Part shown: in pieces, positions 26,248-35,965 of the stretch | How positions within the stretch are numbered: position 1 is the first letter of the stretch | Layout of the letters: the number at the start of each line of letters is the position of its first letter | The notes under the pieces: model-generated | Told to the model about the DNA's origin: nothing | Databases searched by the model: none | Seen by the model: only the letters and a program-made list of their open reading frames with translations | DNA from: CBDHFQ01 sp965262565 | Lineage (GTDB): Bacteria; Bacteroidota; Bacteroidia; J057 | DNA length: 64,000 nucleotides | Assembly (NCBI GenBank): GCA_965262565.1 | Contig: CBDHFQ010000012.1 | Location: forward strand, 182,276 to 246,275 | Direction of reading: 5' to 3' | Translations under genes and position numbers: made by a program

Positions 26248-27753
26248 ATGACTAGGAAATCCACCAATATGAGTAGTGGCTCTAGTAAGCTCTACTCTAT
26301 TTCGACCATGCTCATAATAGTTGGAGCAGTGGGGTTTATAGGATTGTTAGTAGGGAAAGGAGGCTCGAAATTAGGATTCCTGTTAATAGGTTTACCGGTT
26401 GTTATTGGCTTTTTGGTTAAGATCTTTGAAAATCCAAAAATCGGACTGGGTTATGTATTATGTATAAGTTTTTTTGCCTCGGGACTGGCAAGGTATGTGC
26501 CTATACCATGGGGATTAACCATAGATATTATTCTCTTTATCTCTATACTGGCGGTGTTATTTAAACAATGGAAGCACACGGATTGGTCTCCTATAAATAA
26601 TGACCTGATGAGAATAGGTCTTTTCTACTTTTTATTCACCGTATTGGAATTGGGGAATCCTGAAGCCAGAAGCCCGGTAGCATGGTTTTATGCTATGCGT
26701 GCCTTAGGGTTTTACCAATTAATGGCATTCGGACTGGTATTCTATCTTTACAGAAAGGCAAAATACTTAGATGTGATGCTCTTTATCATTTCGTTCGTGT
26801 CATTAATGGGAGCTATTTGGGGAATGAGGCAAAAATTTATAGGTACTGATGCTGCGGAAGATTATTGGCTGTATGTTGTGGGGCATGAAGAAACCCACAT
26901 ATTATTTGGAGAACTAAGGACTTTCTCTTTTTATAGTGATGCAGGTCAATTTGGAGCATCCCAAGCCATGATGTTTTTATTAGCAGGTATTATCGCTATC
27001 GGCCCAGGTAGTTGGACCAAGAGAATATGGTACGGGATTATTTTCCTTTTCACCTTTATTGGATTTGGTATTTCAGGAACCAGGGGGGCGTTAGCGGTAC
27101 CAGCAGTAGGTAGTATTCTCTTCCTCATCATGACTAAAAATGTGCGTATGCTGGTACCAGGCTTAGCTTTTTTGATCATGATATATGTCATTCTCGCCCA
27201 CACAACCTTATTTCAAAACATAGAACAGGTTAAAAGAATGCGAACGGGCTTAAGTGCTGATAATCCTTCATTGAATGTCAGATTTCGAAATCAGGTAAAG
27301 TTTAGAAAATATTTGGCTACCAGGCCTATAGGAGGTGGCATAGGTACAGCAGGTTTTTGGGGTCAAAGATTTAGTCCTGGTACTTTTCTGGCTGAAACGG
27401 CGACTGATAGTTGGTTCGTCAGAATCTGGGCCGAAACTGGAGTAGTCGGATTATTTTTCCATGTATATCTCCTCGGATTTGCTATGGGTAAATCGGGCTA
27501 TATCATTTGGATTATGGAAAACCAGGAACTCAGGTATAAAATGATGGCCTTGTACTGTAGTGCTGGAGGAATTATCATGGCGAGTTATGGAAATCAGGTC
27601 TATGGGCAATTACCAACCCAAATGATCATGAGTTATGCATTTCCCATCATGATTATGGGACCTATGTATGAAAGGGAATTAGAGGCAGAGAGAGTTAAAA
27701 CTTTGGAACAATCACAAAAAAATAAAAAAATGACCCTTGAGAACACTTTTTAA
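26248..27753 (+). CDS. O-antigen ligase/polymerase-like membrane protein (Wzy)
   Basis: The 501-aa polytopic membrane protein belongs to the Wzy/WaaL O-antigen ligase family. It has about ten or more hydrophobic segments and a large periplasmic loop containing the conserved R-x-x-(Y/F)-W and late-helix motifs; see FGISGTRGALAVPAVG (the family's SGSRGA-like element), PSLNVRFRNQVK, and RIWAETGVVGLFFHVYLL. It probably polymerises the repeat unit on the periplasmic side. It is the first gene of the nine-gene plus-strand EPS operon; the next gene follows after 17 bases. Confidence 0.85.
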   Translation: MTRKSTNMSSGSSKLYSISTMLIIVGAVGFIGLLVGKGGSKLGFLLIGLPVVIGFLVKIFENPKIGLGYVLCISFFASGLARYVPIPWGLTIDIILFISILAVLFKQWKHTDWSPINNDLMRIGLFYFLFTVLELGNPEARSPVAWFYAMRALGFYQLMAFGLVFYLYRKAKYLDVMLFIISFVSLMGAIWGMRQKFIGTDAAEDYWLYVVGHEETHILFGELRTFSFYSDAGQFGASQAMMFLLAGIIAIGPGSWTKRIWYGIIFLFTFIGFGISGTRGALAVPAVGSILFLIMTKNVRMLVPGLAFLIMIYVILAHTTLFQNIEQVKRMRTGLSADNPSLNVRFRNQVKFRKYLATRPIGGGIGTAGFWGQRFSPGTFLAETATDSWFVRIWAETGVVGLFFHVYLLGFAMGKSGYIIWIMENQELRYKMMALYCSAGGIIMASYGNQVYGQLPTQMIMSYAFPIMIMGPMYERELEAERVKTLEQSQKNKKMTLENTF

Positions 27754-27770
27754 ACATTAATAACATCTAT

Positions 27771-28571
27771 ATGCATATTGAATTTGGGAAACATCAGGTT
27801 CTTACTAGCCCCAGAATGTCCAAGAGTCCCAAACTAGCTAAATTAATAAGGACGCTATTTGGTTATACAAATGTAGGGAACTATGCAAGAGCAAAAGTAT
27901 TTATGGATCTCATGGACCAATTACCCACAGAGGAGTTTCGAAGGATTCTGGACCTTGGTTGTGGTTTTGGTGAATACACATTTATGCTTTCTGAAAAACT
28001 CAATGACGCTAATATTACTGCCTTAGATACTGATGGGCAGAAAATTGAGCAGCTGAATAAGATCATTCATAAAGAAGGTATTCATTCCATAGATACTTTC
28101 ACCGGAATGATTCAAAATTATAAAGAAGACGGCTTCGATTTTATATTTTCCATAGATGTATTCGAACATATACTAGTGGAGCATATGCCATTTAAGGCGG
28201 CATACGAAAGATTAAAACCAGGAGGTTTCTTGCTGGTAAAAATGCCTAGTAAAGAGCAAATTACAGTGCTGCCTGACGATTGGTTTAAGGAACATCAGGA
28301 ATGGTTAGATGATGAACACATAGGACAAGTTTACGAATTAGAAGATCTAAAGAATCGATTTAAAGAAGAAGGATTCCAAATCACCTATGCAGCGTATTCT
28401 GATGGATGGTGGTCTCGCCTGGGATGGGAAATTGGGCACTTATCTCGTAAGGCAGGTGCGGCGGCCCAATTAGCAACACTTCCCTTGGCTAAAGCTATGG
28501 TAGCCATTGACAGAAAAAAGTCCCATCTCAAAAAGGGAAATACGATACAGGTTATTGGTCAAAAAATATAA
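27771..28571 (+). CDS. Class I SAM-dependent methyltransferase in EPS operon
   Basis: The 266-aa product has motif I ILDLGCGFGEYTFML, an acidic residue at the end of strand 2 (ALDTDGQKI), motif IV FDFIFSIDVFEHI and the following YERLKPGGFLLVKMP, all typical of class I enzymes. It may methylate a sugar or the growing chain end of the EPS; the substrate is not evident. It lies 17 bases downstream of the Wzy-like gene. Confidence 0.88.
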   Translation: MHIEFGKHQVLTSPRMSKSPKLAKLIRTLFGYTNVGNYARAKVFMDLMDQLPTEEFRRILDLGCGFGEYTFMLSEKLNDANITALDTDGQKIEQLNKIIHKEGIHSIDTFTGMIQNYKEDGFDFIFSIDVFEHILVEHMPFKAAYERLKPGGFLLVKMPSKEQITVLPDDWFKEHQEWLDDEHIGQVYELEDLKNRFKEEGFQITYAAYSDGWWSRLGWEIGHLSRKAGAAAQLATLPLAKAMVAIDRKKSHLKKGNTIQVIGQKI

Positions 28572-28672
28572 TTGAACAATTATTTGGTTTATCAATTCAG
28601 TTAGATCATGAAAGAATGTATTTGAATCGATCTTGATTATTTCAAATTATCGGTATATTATTATATCTAAAT

Positions 28673-29611
28673 ATGGAACCATTAAATTATCCATTGGTAT
28701 CCATAGTTTCTGTAAACTGGAATCAGGTAGAGCTTACTTGTATAATGCTCGAATCTCTAAGACAACTTAGTTATCCTAATGTAGAAGTCATTGTAGTAGA
28801 TAATGGATCCACTAAAGGTGATCCTAATGAAATAAAAGAAAGATATCCCGAAACTAAATTAATTCTGAGTGAAAGAAATCTTGGGTTTGCTGGAGGTAAT
28901 AACTTGGCATTTCCCTACGTTTCAGGGAAGTACGTTCTATTACTAAACAATGATACAGAAGTAGATCCACATTTTCTCGAACCTATGGTGGAAGCGCTGG
29001 AGAAGCATGAGCACATTGGTATCTTAAGTCCTAAAATTTATTTTTTCGACAATCCGGAATATCTTCAATATGCAGGTACCACGCTCATTAATCCAGTTAC
29101 CTCCAGAGGGTATAGATTTGGATACAATCAAAAAGATACTGGGCAATTTAAAGAAGGGAGAGAAACAGGGTTTGCCAACGGAGCTTGTATGATGATCCGT
29201 GGAAAACTACTGAAAGAAGTTGGCCATCTATATGAAGATTACTTTTTGTATTACGAAGAGCACGATTATTGTGAACGAGTCCGCAAGGCGGGATATCAGA
29301 TTTATTTTGAACCTAAAAGTAAGATTTATCACAAGGTATCTGCCTCTACCGGGGTTTTAAGTCCATTGAAAACTTACTATCAGCATAGAAATAGATTGCT
29401 TTTTCAAAAGAGAAATACGGAAGGTTGGGTATTGCTCCTGGCTAAACTATATTATTTTCTGATTGTGACTCCTAAAGAGTGTATAAAGTATTTGTTATCA
29501 GGGAGGTTCGATAATATTCAGGCTATCATGAAAGGTACTATGTGGAATGTTACCCATATAGATAGACCTCAAGAACCCAATCCCTCACTAAGAATTCACC
29601 ACCTTGTATGA
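28673..29611 (+). CDS. Glycosyltransferase family 2 (rhamnosyltransferase-like)
   Basis: The 312-aa GT-A enzyme begins YPLVSIVSVNWNQVELT. The first Asp of the nucleotide site is in VEVIVVDNGSTKGD, the DxD-like motif is LLLNNDTEVDP, and the acceptor-site segment is DYFLYYEEHDYCERVRKAG. This is the layout of the dTDP-rhamnosyltransferase branch (GT2, WbbL/RfbN-like). It likely adds one sugar to the lipid-linked repeat. It overlaps the next gene by 4 bases. Confidence 0.9.
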   Translation: MEPLNYPLVSIVSVNWNQVELTCIMLESLRQLSYPNVEVIVVDNGSTKGDPNEIKERYPETKLILSERNLGFAGGNNLAFPYVSGKYVLLLNNDTEVDPHFLEPMVEALEKHEHIGILSPKIYFFDNPEYLQYAGTTLINPVTSRGYRFGYNQKDTGQFKEGRETGFANGACMMIRGKLLKEVGHLYEDYFLYYEEHDYCERVRKAGYQIYFEPKSKIYHKVSASTGVLSPLKTYYQHRNRLLFQKRNTEGWVLLLAKLYYFLIVTPKECIKYLLSGRFDNIQAIMKGTMWNVTHIDRPQEPNPSLRIHHLV

Positions 29612-30780
29612 TTTGGATTACCTTGTTATTGTTAATTCCCCTTTTGTATTTAGGCGTTTCCGTGTTGTATTTAATGATATTTGCCCTATCTGGTTTAAAA
29701 AAAACAGATAGGGATGGTTTAAGACCTGTGTCAGCCTCTTTTCACAAAATTGCTGTCCTTATTCCTGCATATAAGGAAGATGCAGTCATCGTTAATACAG
29801 TGAGAAGAGCACTAGAAATAAGCTATCCAGAAGAGTATTGGGATTTAGTGGTCATCGCAGACTCTATGAAAGAAGAGACGATAAAGCAACTTGCCTCTTT
29901 TCCCATTCGATTAATACAGGTTTCATTTGAAAAAAGTACTAAATCTAAAGCTTTAAATAAGGCATTAGCAGAGTTGGGAAATGATTACGACCTCGCTTTT
30001 CTGCTAGATGCGGATAATGTCGCTCCTCACGATGTACTGCACTATGTAAACCATTCTTATTTTCAGGGCTATCAGGCTATACAGTGCCATAGAATTGCTA
30101 AAAACACGAATACCTCCTTCGCTGTATTAGATGCGATGAGCGAAGAAATTAATAATCAGATCTTCAGTCAGGGACATAGAAATTTGGGACTCTCTTCAAG
30201 ACTGGTAGGATCAGGCATGGCATTTGATTACGCGCTGTTCAAAGAATTAATGTCAGGCATAGATGCCATAGGAGGCTTTGACAAAGAGTTGGAATTAAAA
30301 TTATTAGGAAGAGGGATTGAAATTGCCTATTTGGCCGATGTTCCTATCTGGGATGAAAAAGTAAGTGAAGCAAAAGTATTCGCACGTCAGAGAAGTCGAT
30401 GGATTGCTGCCCAATTCCATTATTTTCGTCGTTTCTTTAAAGTAGCGTTTCATTCTTTAATGAAGGAAGGTAATGTGGATTATTTCAATAAGGCATTCCA
30501 AATGATACTTCCTCCACGTTTGTTGTTACCGGGGATATTAGTAATTCTATCTGTTGTTTCATGCATGGCAGACCTTAAGTCTTGGGCTTACATATGGGGA
30601 ATATTATTATTGATCAACGTAATAACCAATTTAATAGCGATTCCTCGAAAGTATTATCAAATCCAGTATCTCAAGTCTTTCCTATCCTTACCCAGAGCAT
30701 TTGTGGTGATGGTCCTTGCTATGTTGAGTATTAGGAAAGCCAACAAAACCTTCATTCACACTCCTCATACAGCAGATTAA
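29608..30780 (+). CDS. Membrane-bound glycosyltransferase family 2
   Basis: The 390-aa enzyme has one N-terminal membrane helix, a GT-A core and two to three C-terminal helices. Visible motifs are IAVLIPAYKEDAVI, the donor Asp (DLVVIADS), LAFLLDADNVAP (DxD), and the processive-type R-Q-R-S-R-W (ARQRSRWIAAQF), which corresponds to the Q-x-x-R-W motif of cellulose/hyaluronan synthase-like enzymes. It probably polymerises or extends a glycan at the membrane. The start overlaps the preceding gene (ATGA), showing translational coupling. Confidence 0.9.
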   Translation: MIWITLLLLIPLLYLGVSVLYLMIFALSGLKKTDRDGLRPVSASFHKIAVLIPAYKEDAVIVNTVRRALEISYPEEYWDLVVIADSMKEETIKQLASFPIRLIQVSFEKSTKSKALNKALAELGNDYDLAFLLDADNVAPHDVLHYVNHSYFQGYQAIQCHRIAKNTNTSFAVLDAMSEEINNQIFSQGHRNLGLSSRLVGSGMAFDYALFKELMSGIDAIGGFDKELELKLLGRGIEIAYLADVPIWDEKVSEAKVFARQRSRWIAAQFHYFRRFFKVAFHSLMKEGNVDYFNKAFQMILPPRLLLPGILVILSVVSCMADLKSWAYIWGILLLINVITNLIAIPRKYYQIQYLKSFLSLPRAFVVMVLAMLSIRKANKTFIHTPHTAD

Positions 30781-30801
30781 TTTTAAGCTGAATATTTAAA
30801 T

Positions 30802-31476
30802 ATGAAAAAGCTCATAGAAAAAGAAATAGAGAAGATCCAACAAGCAAAAGGTATACAAAGTAAGGGGCTTTATCTATACCTCCTGCTGTTAGGCCGCTTG
30901 TTGAATTTAGGGGTCAATTTTGTAGCGACGAGATTTTACTTGAGGAAATGCACCGAGATAAAAGGGATTGTCTTCACCAACGGAAGACCTAAAATTATTA
31001 ATAAAGGAGAATTGAGGATCGGTAATCTGGTAAGGATTTGGTCTAATGTCAATAGAGTTCGTTTGGCAGTGAACCCTGGAGGAGTCCTTGAAGTAGGAGA
31101 AAATACCCGACTAAACGGGCCTACTATATCAGTAAGTAACAGTGTGAAGATTGGTAAGAACTGTAGAATTGCTCCCCATGTAATTATTATGGATAATGAT
31201 TTCCATGATGTCAAAGATAGATTGTCCGCAGGAAAAGGAGGCGAAATTGTGATTGAAGATGGTGCCTGGGTAGCTACGCGTGCTATGGTACTAAAAGGAG
31301 TAAGAATAGGAAAAGGGGCCGTAGTAGCCTCTGGTGCCGTAGTAACTAAAGATGTTCCGGATTACACTGTGGTAGGAGGAGTTCCAGCCAAATTTATTCG
31401 AAAATTACCTAATCCTTCTGCTACAAATACTTCAAAGGAAGATAATAACAAAGAAAAACAGCTGAGTTTGGTGTAG
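30802..31476 (+). CDS. Hexapeptide-repeat acyltransferase (WcaF/CatB-like)
   Basis: The 224-aa protein has an N-terminal amphipathic helix and then a left-handed beta-helix of hexapeptide repeats (GKNCRIAPHVIIM; GAWVATRAMVLKGVRIGKG; AVVASGAVVTKDVP). It closes with the family signature VVGGVPAKFIRKL. The catalytic His is most likely in the NDFHDV segment. It probably O-acetylates a sugar of the EPS repeat unit. It lies 21 bases downstream of the GT2 gene. Confidence 0.9.
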   Translation: MKKLIEKEIEKIQQAKGIQSKGLYLYLLLLGRLLNLGVNFVATRFYLRKCTEIKGIVFTNGRPKIINKGELRIGNLVRIWSNVNRVRLAVNPGGVLEVGENTRLNGPTISVSNSVKIGKNCRIAPHVIIMDNDFHDVKDRLSAGKGGEIVIEDGAWVATRAMVLKGVRIGKGAVVASGAVVTKDVPDYTVVGGVPAKFIRKLPNPSATNTSKEDNNKEKQLSLV

Positions 31477-31511
31477 GAGGTGAAATAATTGGTACCAATA
31501 AATAAGTATAT

Positions 31512-31661
31512 ATGTTTACAGGAGAAGGATTTCCTTGGGATGTATTTATTTCTGCGCTTGTAATTGGAATTTTTAGAGGAATAAAAAGTGGTAAAAAAGA
31601 CAGACGAGAACACGAGGAAGCTATGAAATTGAAAGAAGAGGAAAGTAGTGAATCTTCTTAA
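31512..31661 (+). CDS. Small 49-aa protein between EPS genes
   Basis: An ATG opens a 49-codon frame within a 249-base gap between the acyltransferase and the next glycosyltransferase. The product is MFTGEGFPWDVFISALVIG followed by a basic patch (GIKSGKKDRREH) and an acidic Glu/Ser tail. A short hydrophobic stretch of ~12 residues could lie on a membrane. Codon use matches the neighbours and it lies in the same direction. No homolog is recalled; its reality rests on position and composition only. Confidence 0.45.
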   Translation: MFTGEGFPWDVFISALVIGIFRGIKSGKKDRREHEEAMKLKEEESSESS

Positions 31662-31725
31662 ATCATTTTGAACCAGTTAGCCAGGTTCAGAAGAATCAAG
31701 AAGGTTTAAAGATTAAGAGAGAAAT

Positions 31726-32931
31726 ATGAAAATATTACATGTTTGTAAATCTCTTCCTTATACGTATAAAGGAGGAATTCAAACTCATACTTGGGAACTA
31801 AGTAAAAAGTTGATTAATCTGGGGGAACAGGTTCATATTCTCTCTGGAGGTAGTTTTAAAAAGTCAGTATCCACGAAGGTGGTCGAAGGTAGAACGATTA
31901 TAGAACTACCTTTTTTCCCTGGAAGGATGATTCCCTTTTTATCCAAATCCTTAGAGGATTTTAGCTTTAATCTCGCTGCATATTTTTGGTTGAAAAAAAA
32001 TTACAGAAACTACGATATTATTCATTTCCAAGGGAGAAGCGGATTCTTTTTTTCCTCTAAACGCATTTCTCAAAAAATAAATTTTACTATCACTTTTCAC
32101 GGAATAACACAAATAGAGTATTCTTTCGCCAATTATTCTAACCTAAGTATAAAAGGGCTGGACGCTTATATTCACCAGAAAGTATCGACATATTTTGAAA
32201 AACGAGCTTATAAAAATGCCTCCGCTGTCATAGTAGTAAGTGAGGAAATTAAGAGATTACTCCATAACCTATACCAAAAGCCAAAAGGATCAGTTCATAT
32301 TGTTTCTAATGGGATTGATCCAACAAGTTTTGTAAATGAAGTAAGCTTGAACATTAAGAATAAGGTCAGCGAAGATGATCAATATCTGACGTATATAGGT
32401 AGATTGGAAACGGTGAAAGGTTTACTCAAACTGCCTAATATCGTCCAGCATTTGAACAGTAATATTAAAATCTTGGTGATAGGAGAGGGAAGTCTTAAAA
32501 GCAGATTAGAGAAAGAAATACGAAAAAAGAACTTTGAAGATAGATTCCTATTTACAGGGGCATTATCAGCAGAGGAAATTAAAATTTGGTTACAAAAATC
32601 AACTGCACTTCTCTTGCCCTCTGAACATGAACCACAGGGAATTGTGCTCCTGGAGGCTAATATGGCAGGAGTTCCTGTCATCGCTTCTGACATCGGTGGT
32701 ATAGATGAGGTAGTGGTCCATGGACAAAATGGATTATTAGTTGATCCCAGCAGACCTGAAGCGTATGCAGAAGCCATTAATTATATTTACGACAATCCTA
32801 ATGAAGCGAGAAAAATGGGAAACTGGGGGAGGGAATGGGTCTTATCCTTCTTCAATTGGACCCATATAGCTGAAAAGACCAGAAAAATTTATTTTCATAT
32901 ATGTTCAAAAAGAAAGATCAGTCGGGGGTAA
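31726..32931 (+). CDS. Glycosyltransferase family 4
   Basis: The 401-aa GT-B enzyme starts MKILHVCKSLPYTYKGGIQTH, a classic GT4 N-terminus with the Gly-rich acceptor loop. It has FSYIGRLETVKGL-like strand text (LTYIGRLETVKGLLKL), RFLFTGALSAEEIK, and the E-x7-E donor motif in LLPSEHEPQGIVLLEANMAG, followed by GVPVIASDIGGIDEVV. All catalytic elements appear intact. It probably uses a nucleotide-hexose for EPS assembly. It overlaps the flippase gene by 31 bases. Confidence 0.93.
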   Translation: MKILHVCKSLPYTYKGGIQTHTWELSKKLINLGEQVHILSGGSFKKSVSTKVVEGRTIIELPFFPGRMIPFLSKSLEDFSFNLAAYFWLKKNYRNYDIIHFQGRSGFFFSSKRISQKINFTITFHGITQIEYSFANYSNLSIKGLDAYIHQKVSTYFEKRAYKNASAVIVVSEEIKRLLHNLYQKPKGSVHIVSNGIDPTSFVNEVSLNIKNKVSEDDQYLTYIGRLETVKGLLKLPNIVQHLNSNIKILVIGEGSLKSRLEKEIRKKNFEDRFLFTGALSAEEIKIWLQKSTALLLPSEHEPQGIVLLEANMAGVPVIASDIGGIDEVVVHGQNGLLVDPSRPEAYAEAINYIYDNPNEARKMGNWGREWVLSFFNWTHIAEKTRKIYFHICSKRKISRG

Positions 32932-34259
32932 AGAGTGGTATATATGCTATGGGAGGGCATATTGCTACCTTAGGATTTTCTTTTCTTTCACTGACCATCA
33001 TTGTCAGATTGTTAAGTCAGGAAGATTTTGGAATTTGGGTGCTGTATCTAACGCTTGTATCCGTAGCAGAGATGGCCAGAATGGGCTTTGTACAAAATGG
33101 ATTGGTAAAATACTGTGCCGATCAACCTCAATCTTATCGCAGAATCCTGAGTAGTGGTTTTGTACTAAACTTGGTTATTGGTAGCCTAATGTGGGCCATT
33201 ATATTAATCCTTTCCTTTCCTCTCGGAAAACTTTGGAGTATTTCCATCCTATTCGATCTGGTTCTTTGGTATGGCTGTTATATGATTACGTTTGGCAGTT
33301 TAAGATTTATGGAGTACGTTCAGATGGCTAACAACGATTTCAAAGGAGTATTCATAGGAAATAGCATTCAAGGAGCATTATTTTTTGGATCAATGCTATA
33401 TTTCTGGTTCACATCTATAGAATTATCTATCCATTATCTCATTCCGCTTCAATGTATAGCTGCTGCTGGAGGCTTGGTGTTTGTCGCCGCTTATTGTGCC
33501 AAAAAAGGATATTTAAGAGTAGGATCATTCTCTTCCAAGTGGTTTTTCACACTTATTCACTATGGGAAGTATGTCTTTGGTACCAATATTAGTTCTATGC
33601 TTTTGCAGCGTATGGATGTCATTATGATCGGATATTTTATAAACCCCGTGGCAGTTGCCTACTACAATATTGCCATAAAAATTACTAACTATCTGGAGAT
33701 CCCATTAAAGGGCATAGCTCAGGTTATGTTTCCCAAAATTGCTGCCGCCAATAAACGAGAGGGAATAGAAGGGGTAGGGAAACTATATGAAAGATCTATA
33801 GGATTATTAGAAGCCTTGGAAATCCCTATATTCTTATTACTTTTTATTTTCGCTGAGGAGATTGTATATCTTATAGCAGGACCCTTGTATGCCGAATCAG
33901 TAACTATTCTGAGAATTCTGCTCCTGACAGCCATCATAAAACCCTTTGGCCGAATGTTTGGGACTACATTGGATGCCATCGGTAAACCACAACTTAATTT
34001 TCGCTTATTAATATATAGTTTGTGTGTAAATGGGGGGTTGAATGTGTTGATGATTCCTTATTGGGGAACTATCGGGGCAGCTTTCGCGACTGTATTATCT
34101 ATACTTATTACTACGGTTTGGGGTCAATGGGTAATTTCCCGTATTGTTCCTTTTCGATTAAAAAGTATATTCACACAAATGCTTTCTTTTTATCAGCAAG
34201 GAATCTTATGGGGATGGAACAGAATAGGAAATACCCAGTCTGCAGTTACAGAAAATTAG
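32901..34259 (+). CDS. Polysaccharide flippase (Wzx-like, MOP superfamily)
   Basis: The 452-aa protein has about 12-14 hydrophobic helices and starts with the typical SGIYAMGGHIATLGFSFLSLTI segment. Conserved pieces are LSQEDFGIWVLYLT, YFINPVAVAYYNIAIKI and AQVMFPKIAAANKREG. It should flip the undecaprenyl-linked repeat unit to the periplasm for the Wzy-like polymerase. The start overlaps the upstream GT4 gene, so translation is coupled. Confidence 0.92.
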   Translation: MFKKKDQSGVKSGIYAMGGHIATLGFSFLSLTIIVRLLSQEDFGIWVLYLTLVSVAEMARMGFVQNGLVKYCADQPQSYRRILSSGFVLNLVIGSLMWAIILILSFPLGKLWSISILFDLVLWYGCYMITFGSLRFMEYVQMANNDFKGVFIGNSIQGALFFGSMLYFWFTSIELSIHYLIPLQCIAAAGGLVFVAAYCAKKGYLRVGSFSSKWFFTLIHYGKYVFGTNISSMLLQRMDVIMIGYFINPVAVAYYNIAIKITNYLEIPLKGIAQVMFPKIAAANKREGIEGVGKLYERSIGLLEALEIPIFLLLFIFAEEIVYLIAGPLYAESVTILRILLLTAIIKPFGRMFGTTLDAIGKPQLNFRLLIYSLCVNGGLNVLMIPYWGTIGAAFATVLSILITTVWGQWVISRIVPFRLKSIFTQMLSFYQQGILWGWNRIGNTQSAVTEN

Positions 34260-34263
34260 CCAT

Positions 34264-35460
34264 ATGACAGCATATATTCTCGCATTTTGGATAGCTCTTG
34301 CCATCATTTTTTACGCCTATGTGGGATACGGAATTCTACTGTATATCATCATAAGAATAAAAAGATTCCTAAAGAAAAAAGATAAGTTAGGCAATATACT
34401 AGAGGATAGGGATAGATGGCCGAAAGTAACTATGGTCGTTGCTGCATACAATGAAGAATTATTCATCAAGCAAAAGATTGAAAACACTTTTTCATTGGAT
34501 TATCCTAAAGAAAAAGTTCAGTATTTGTTTGTGACCGATGGTTCAGACGATAACACAGCAACTATCGTATCCGCTTATCCAGACATTCGCCATTTTCATC
34601 AGGTGGAGAGGCGAGGTAAAATTGCTGCTGTAAATCGTATTATGCATCATATACAAACTCCAATTATTATATTTTCAGATGCTAATACGATGCTGAATAA
34701 GGAGTGTATAAAAAGGATAGTAGTTCATTACGATGACGAAAGTGTAGGGGCAGTTTCAGGAGAAAAGCGGGTTACGTTACAGGAGAAGGATTCTGCAAGT
34801 GCTTCTGGTGAGTCTTTTTATTGGAGATACGAATCGACCTTGAAAAAATGGGATGCAGAACTTTATTCAGCAGTAGGTGCAGCCGGAGAATTGTTTTCTA
34901 TCAGGACGAACTTATTTGAGGAAGTGCATACGGATACCTTGATAGAGGACTTTTTCATGACCATGAAAATAGCTGAGAAAGGATATCGCATAGCCTATGA
35001 ACCTCAGGCTTATGCAGTAGAGACTGCTTCAGCAACTGTTGCAGAAGAAAGAAAGCGGAAAATCAGGATTAGTGCAGGTGCTTTTCAGGCTATGATCCGT
35101 CTTAGGGCATTACTGAATCCGTTTAAACATGGATTATTGAGTTTTCAATACATTTCTCATCGTGTGTTAAGATGGACCCTGGCACCTGTTTCCCTATTCA
35201 TGCTAATCCCCATAAATATGATCCTAGCCCTTCAAATAGGAGGATTTTATACCATTGCACTAATCGGCCAATTAATCTTTTACCTTTTGGCGATATTAGG
35301 TTGGTGGATGGAAAAGAGAAGCATACGATTTAAGCTACTCTATATACCCTATTATTTTTGTATGATGAATATAAGTGTCTTCCAAGGGCTCGCAAGATAC
35401 CTGAAAGGAAATCAAAGTGTCGTGTGGGAACGCGCCCAACGAAAAATGTACTCTTCTTAA
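34264..35460 (+). CDS. Processive-type membrane glycosyltransferase family 2
   Basis: The 398-aa enzyme has an N-terminal helix, a GT-A domain and C-terminal helices (cellulose synthase/HAS-like). Motifs: VTMVVAAYNEELFIK, FVTDGSDDNTA, IIIFSDANTMLN (the DxD-equivalent is SDA-N), DTLIEDFFMTMKIAEKGY (E-D acceptor motif). A basic helix ERKRKIRIS takes the Q-x-x-R-W place, not a strict match. It is the last gene of the plus-strand EPS operon, four bases after the flippase. Confidence 0.9.
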   Translation: MTAYILAFWIALAIIFYAYVGYGILLYIIIRIKRFLKKKDKLGNILEDRDRWPKVTMVVAAYNEELFIKQKIENTFSLDYPKEKVQYLFVTDGSDDNTATIVSAYPDIRHFHQVERRGKIAAVNRIMHHIQTPIIIFSDANTMLNKECIKRIVVHYDDESVGAVSGEKRVTLQEKDSASASGESFYWRYESTLKKWDAELYSAVGAAGELFSIRTNLFEEVHTDTLIEDFFMTMKIAEKGYRIAYEPQAYAVETASATVAEERKRKIRISAGAFQAMIRLRALLNPFKHGLLSFQYISHRVLRWTLAPVSLFMLIPINMILALQIGGFYTIALIGQLIFYLLAILGWWMEKRSIRFKLLYIPYYFCMMNISVFQGLARYLKGNQSVVWERAQRKMYSS

Positions 35461-35490
35461 GCTCCAAGAACTATCAAGAGATTAAAATAG

Positions 35491-35844
35491 CTAGGAAGCT
35501 CTGTTTTTTCTGGCATCTATAAAACTCTTTACGAAATATATCATAGCCATAATAGTGGTAATGATCATAATACCTACTCTAATAATGGCTCCAGTATCAG
35601 ACCTTCCAAGGGCTCCCTTCAATGGCATAAATAAGCCGAATAAGAGAATCAAGGTAAGTAAAACAGCTACATGAGCGACTATCTTGTTTTCTCTTTTGAT
35701 ACCATTATTTAGTACAAGAAGAATGATTCCACCTATAACAGGGATGAATGCAGTAGCAGAAGGTGTTTCAGAGGAAAAATATCCCCATGCTCCTAGTACG
35801 ATCAGTGCTATAGCATTAATTAAACTAGCTGTATGAGCTTTCAT
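35491..35844 (-). CDS. Small four-helix membrane protein
   Basis: The 117-aa product is almost entirely four hydrophobic segments with short charged ends (KAHTASL start; IDARKNRAS end). The Gly-rich helices (ALIVLGAWGYFSS, IPVIGGIILLVLN) resemble small TMEM14-like proteins. The function is unknown. It is convergent with the EPS operon and separated by 30 bases. Confidence 0.75.
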   Translation of the reverse strand: MKAHTASLINAIALIVLGAWGYFSSETPSATAFIPVIGGIILLVLNNGIKRENKIVAHVAVLLTLILLFGLFMPLKGALGRSDTGAIIRVGIMIITTIMAMIYFVKSFIDARKNRAS

Positions 35845-35965
35845 ATATTAAAGATTAGTGTTCTTGTCTAACTTCTGCACAAAGGTAATAAAATAAACAT
35901 ACCTCCATACTCATTCACTCACATTATGAAATTGTTATTTTAATATTATGTAATTATTATGTATA

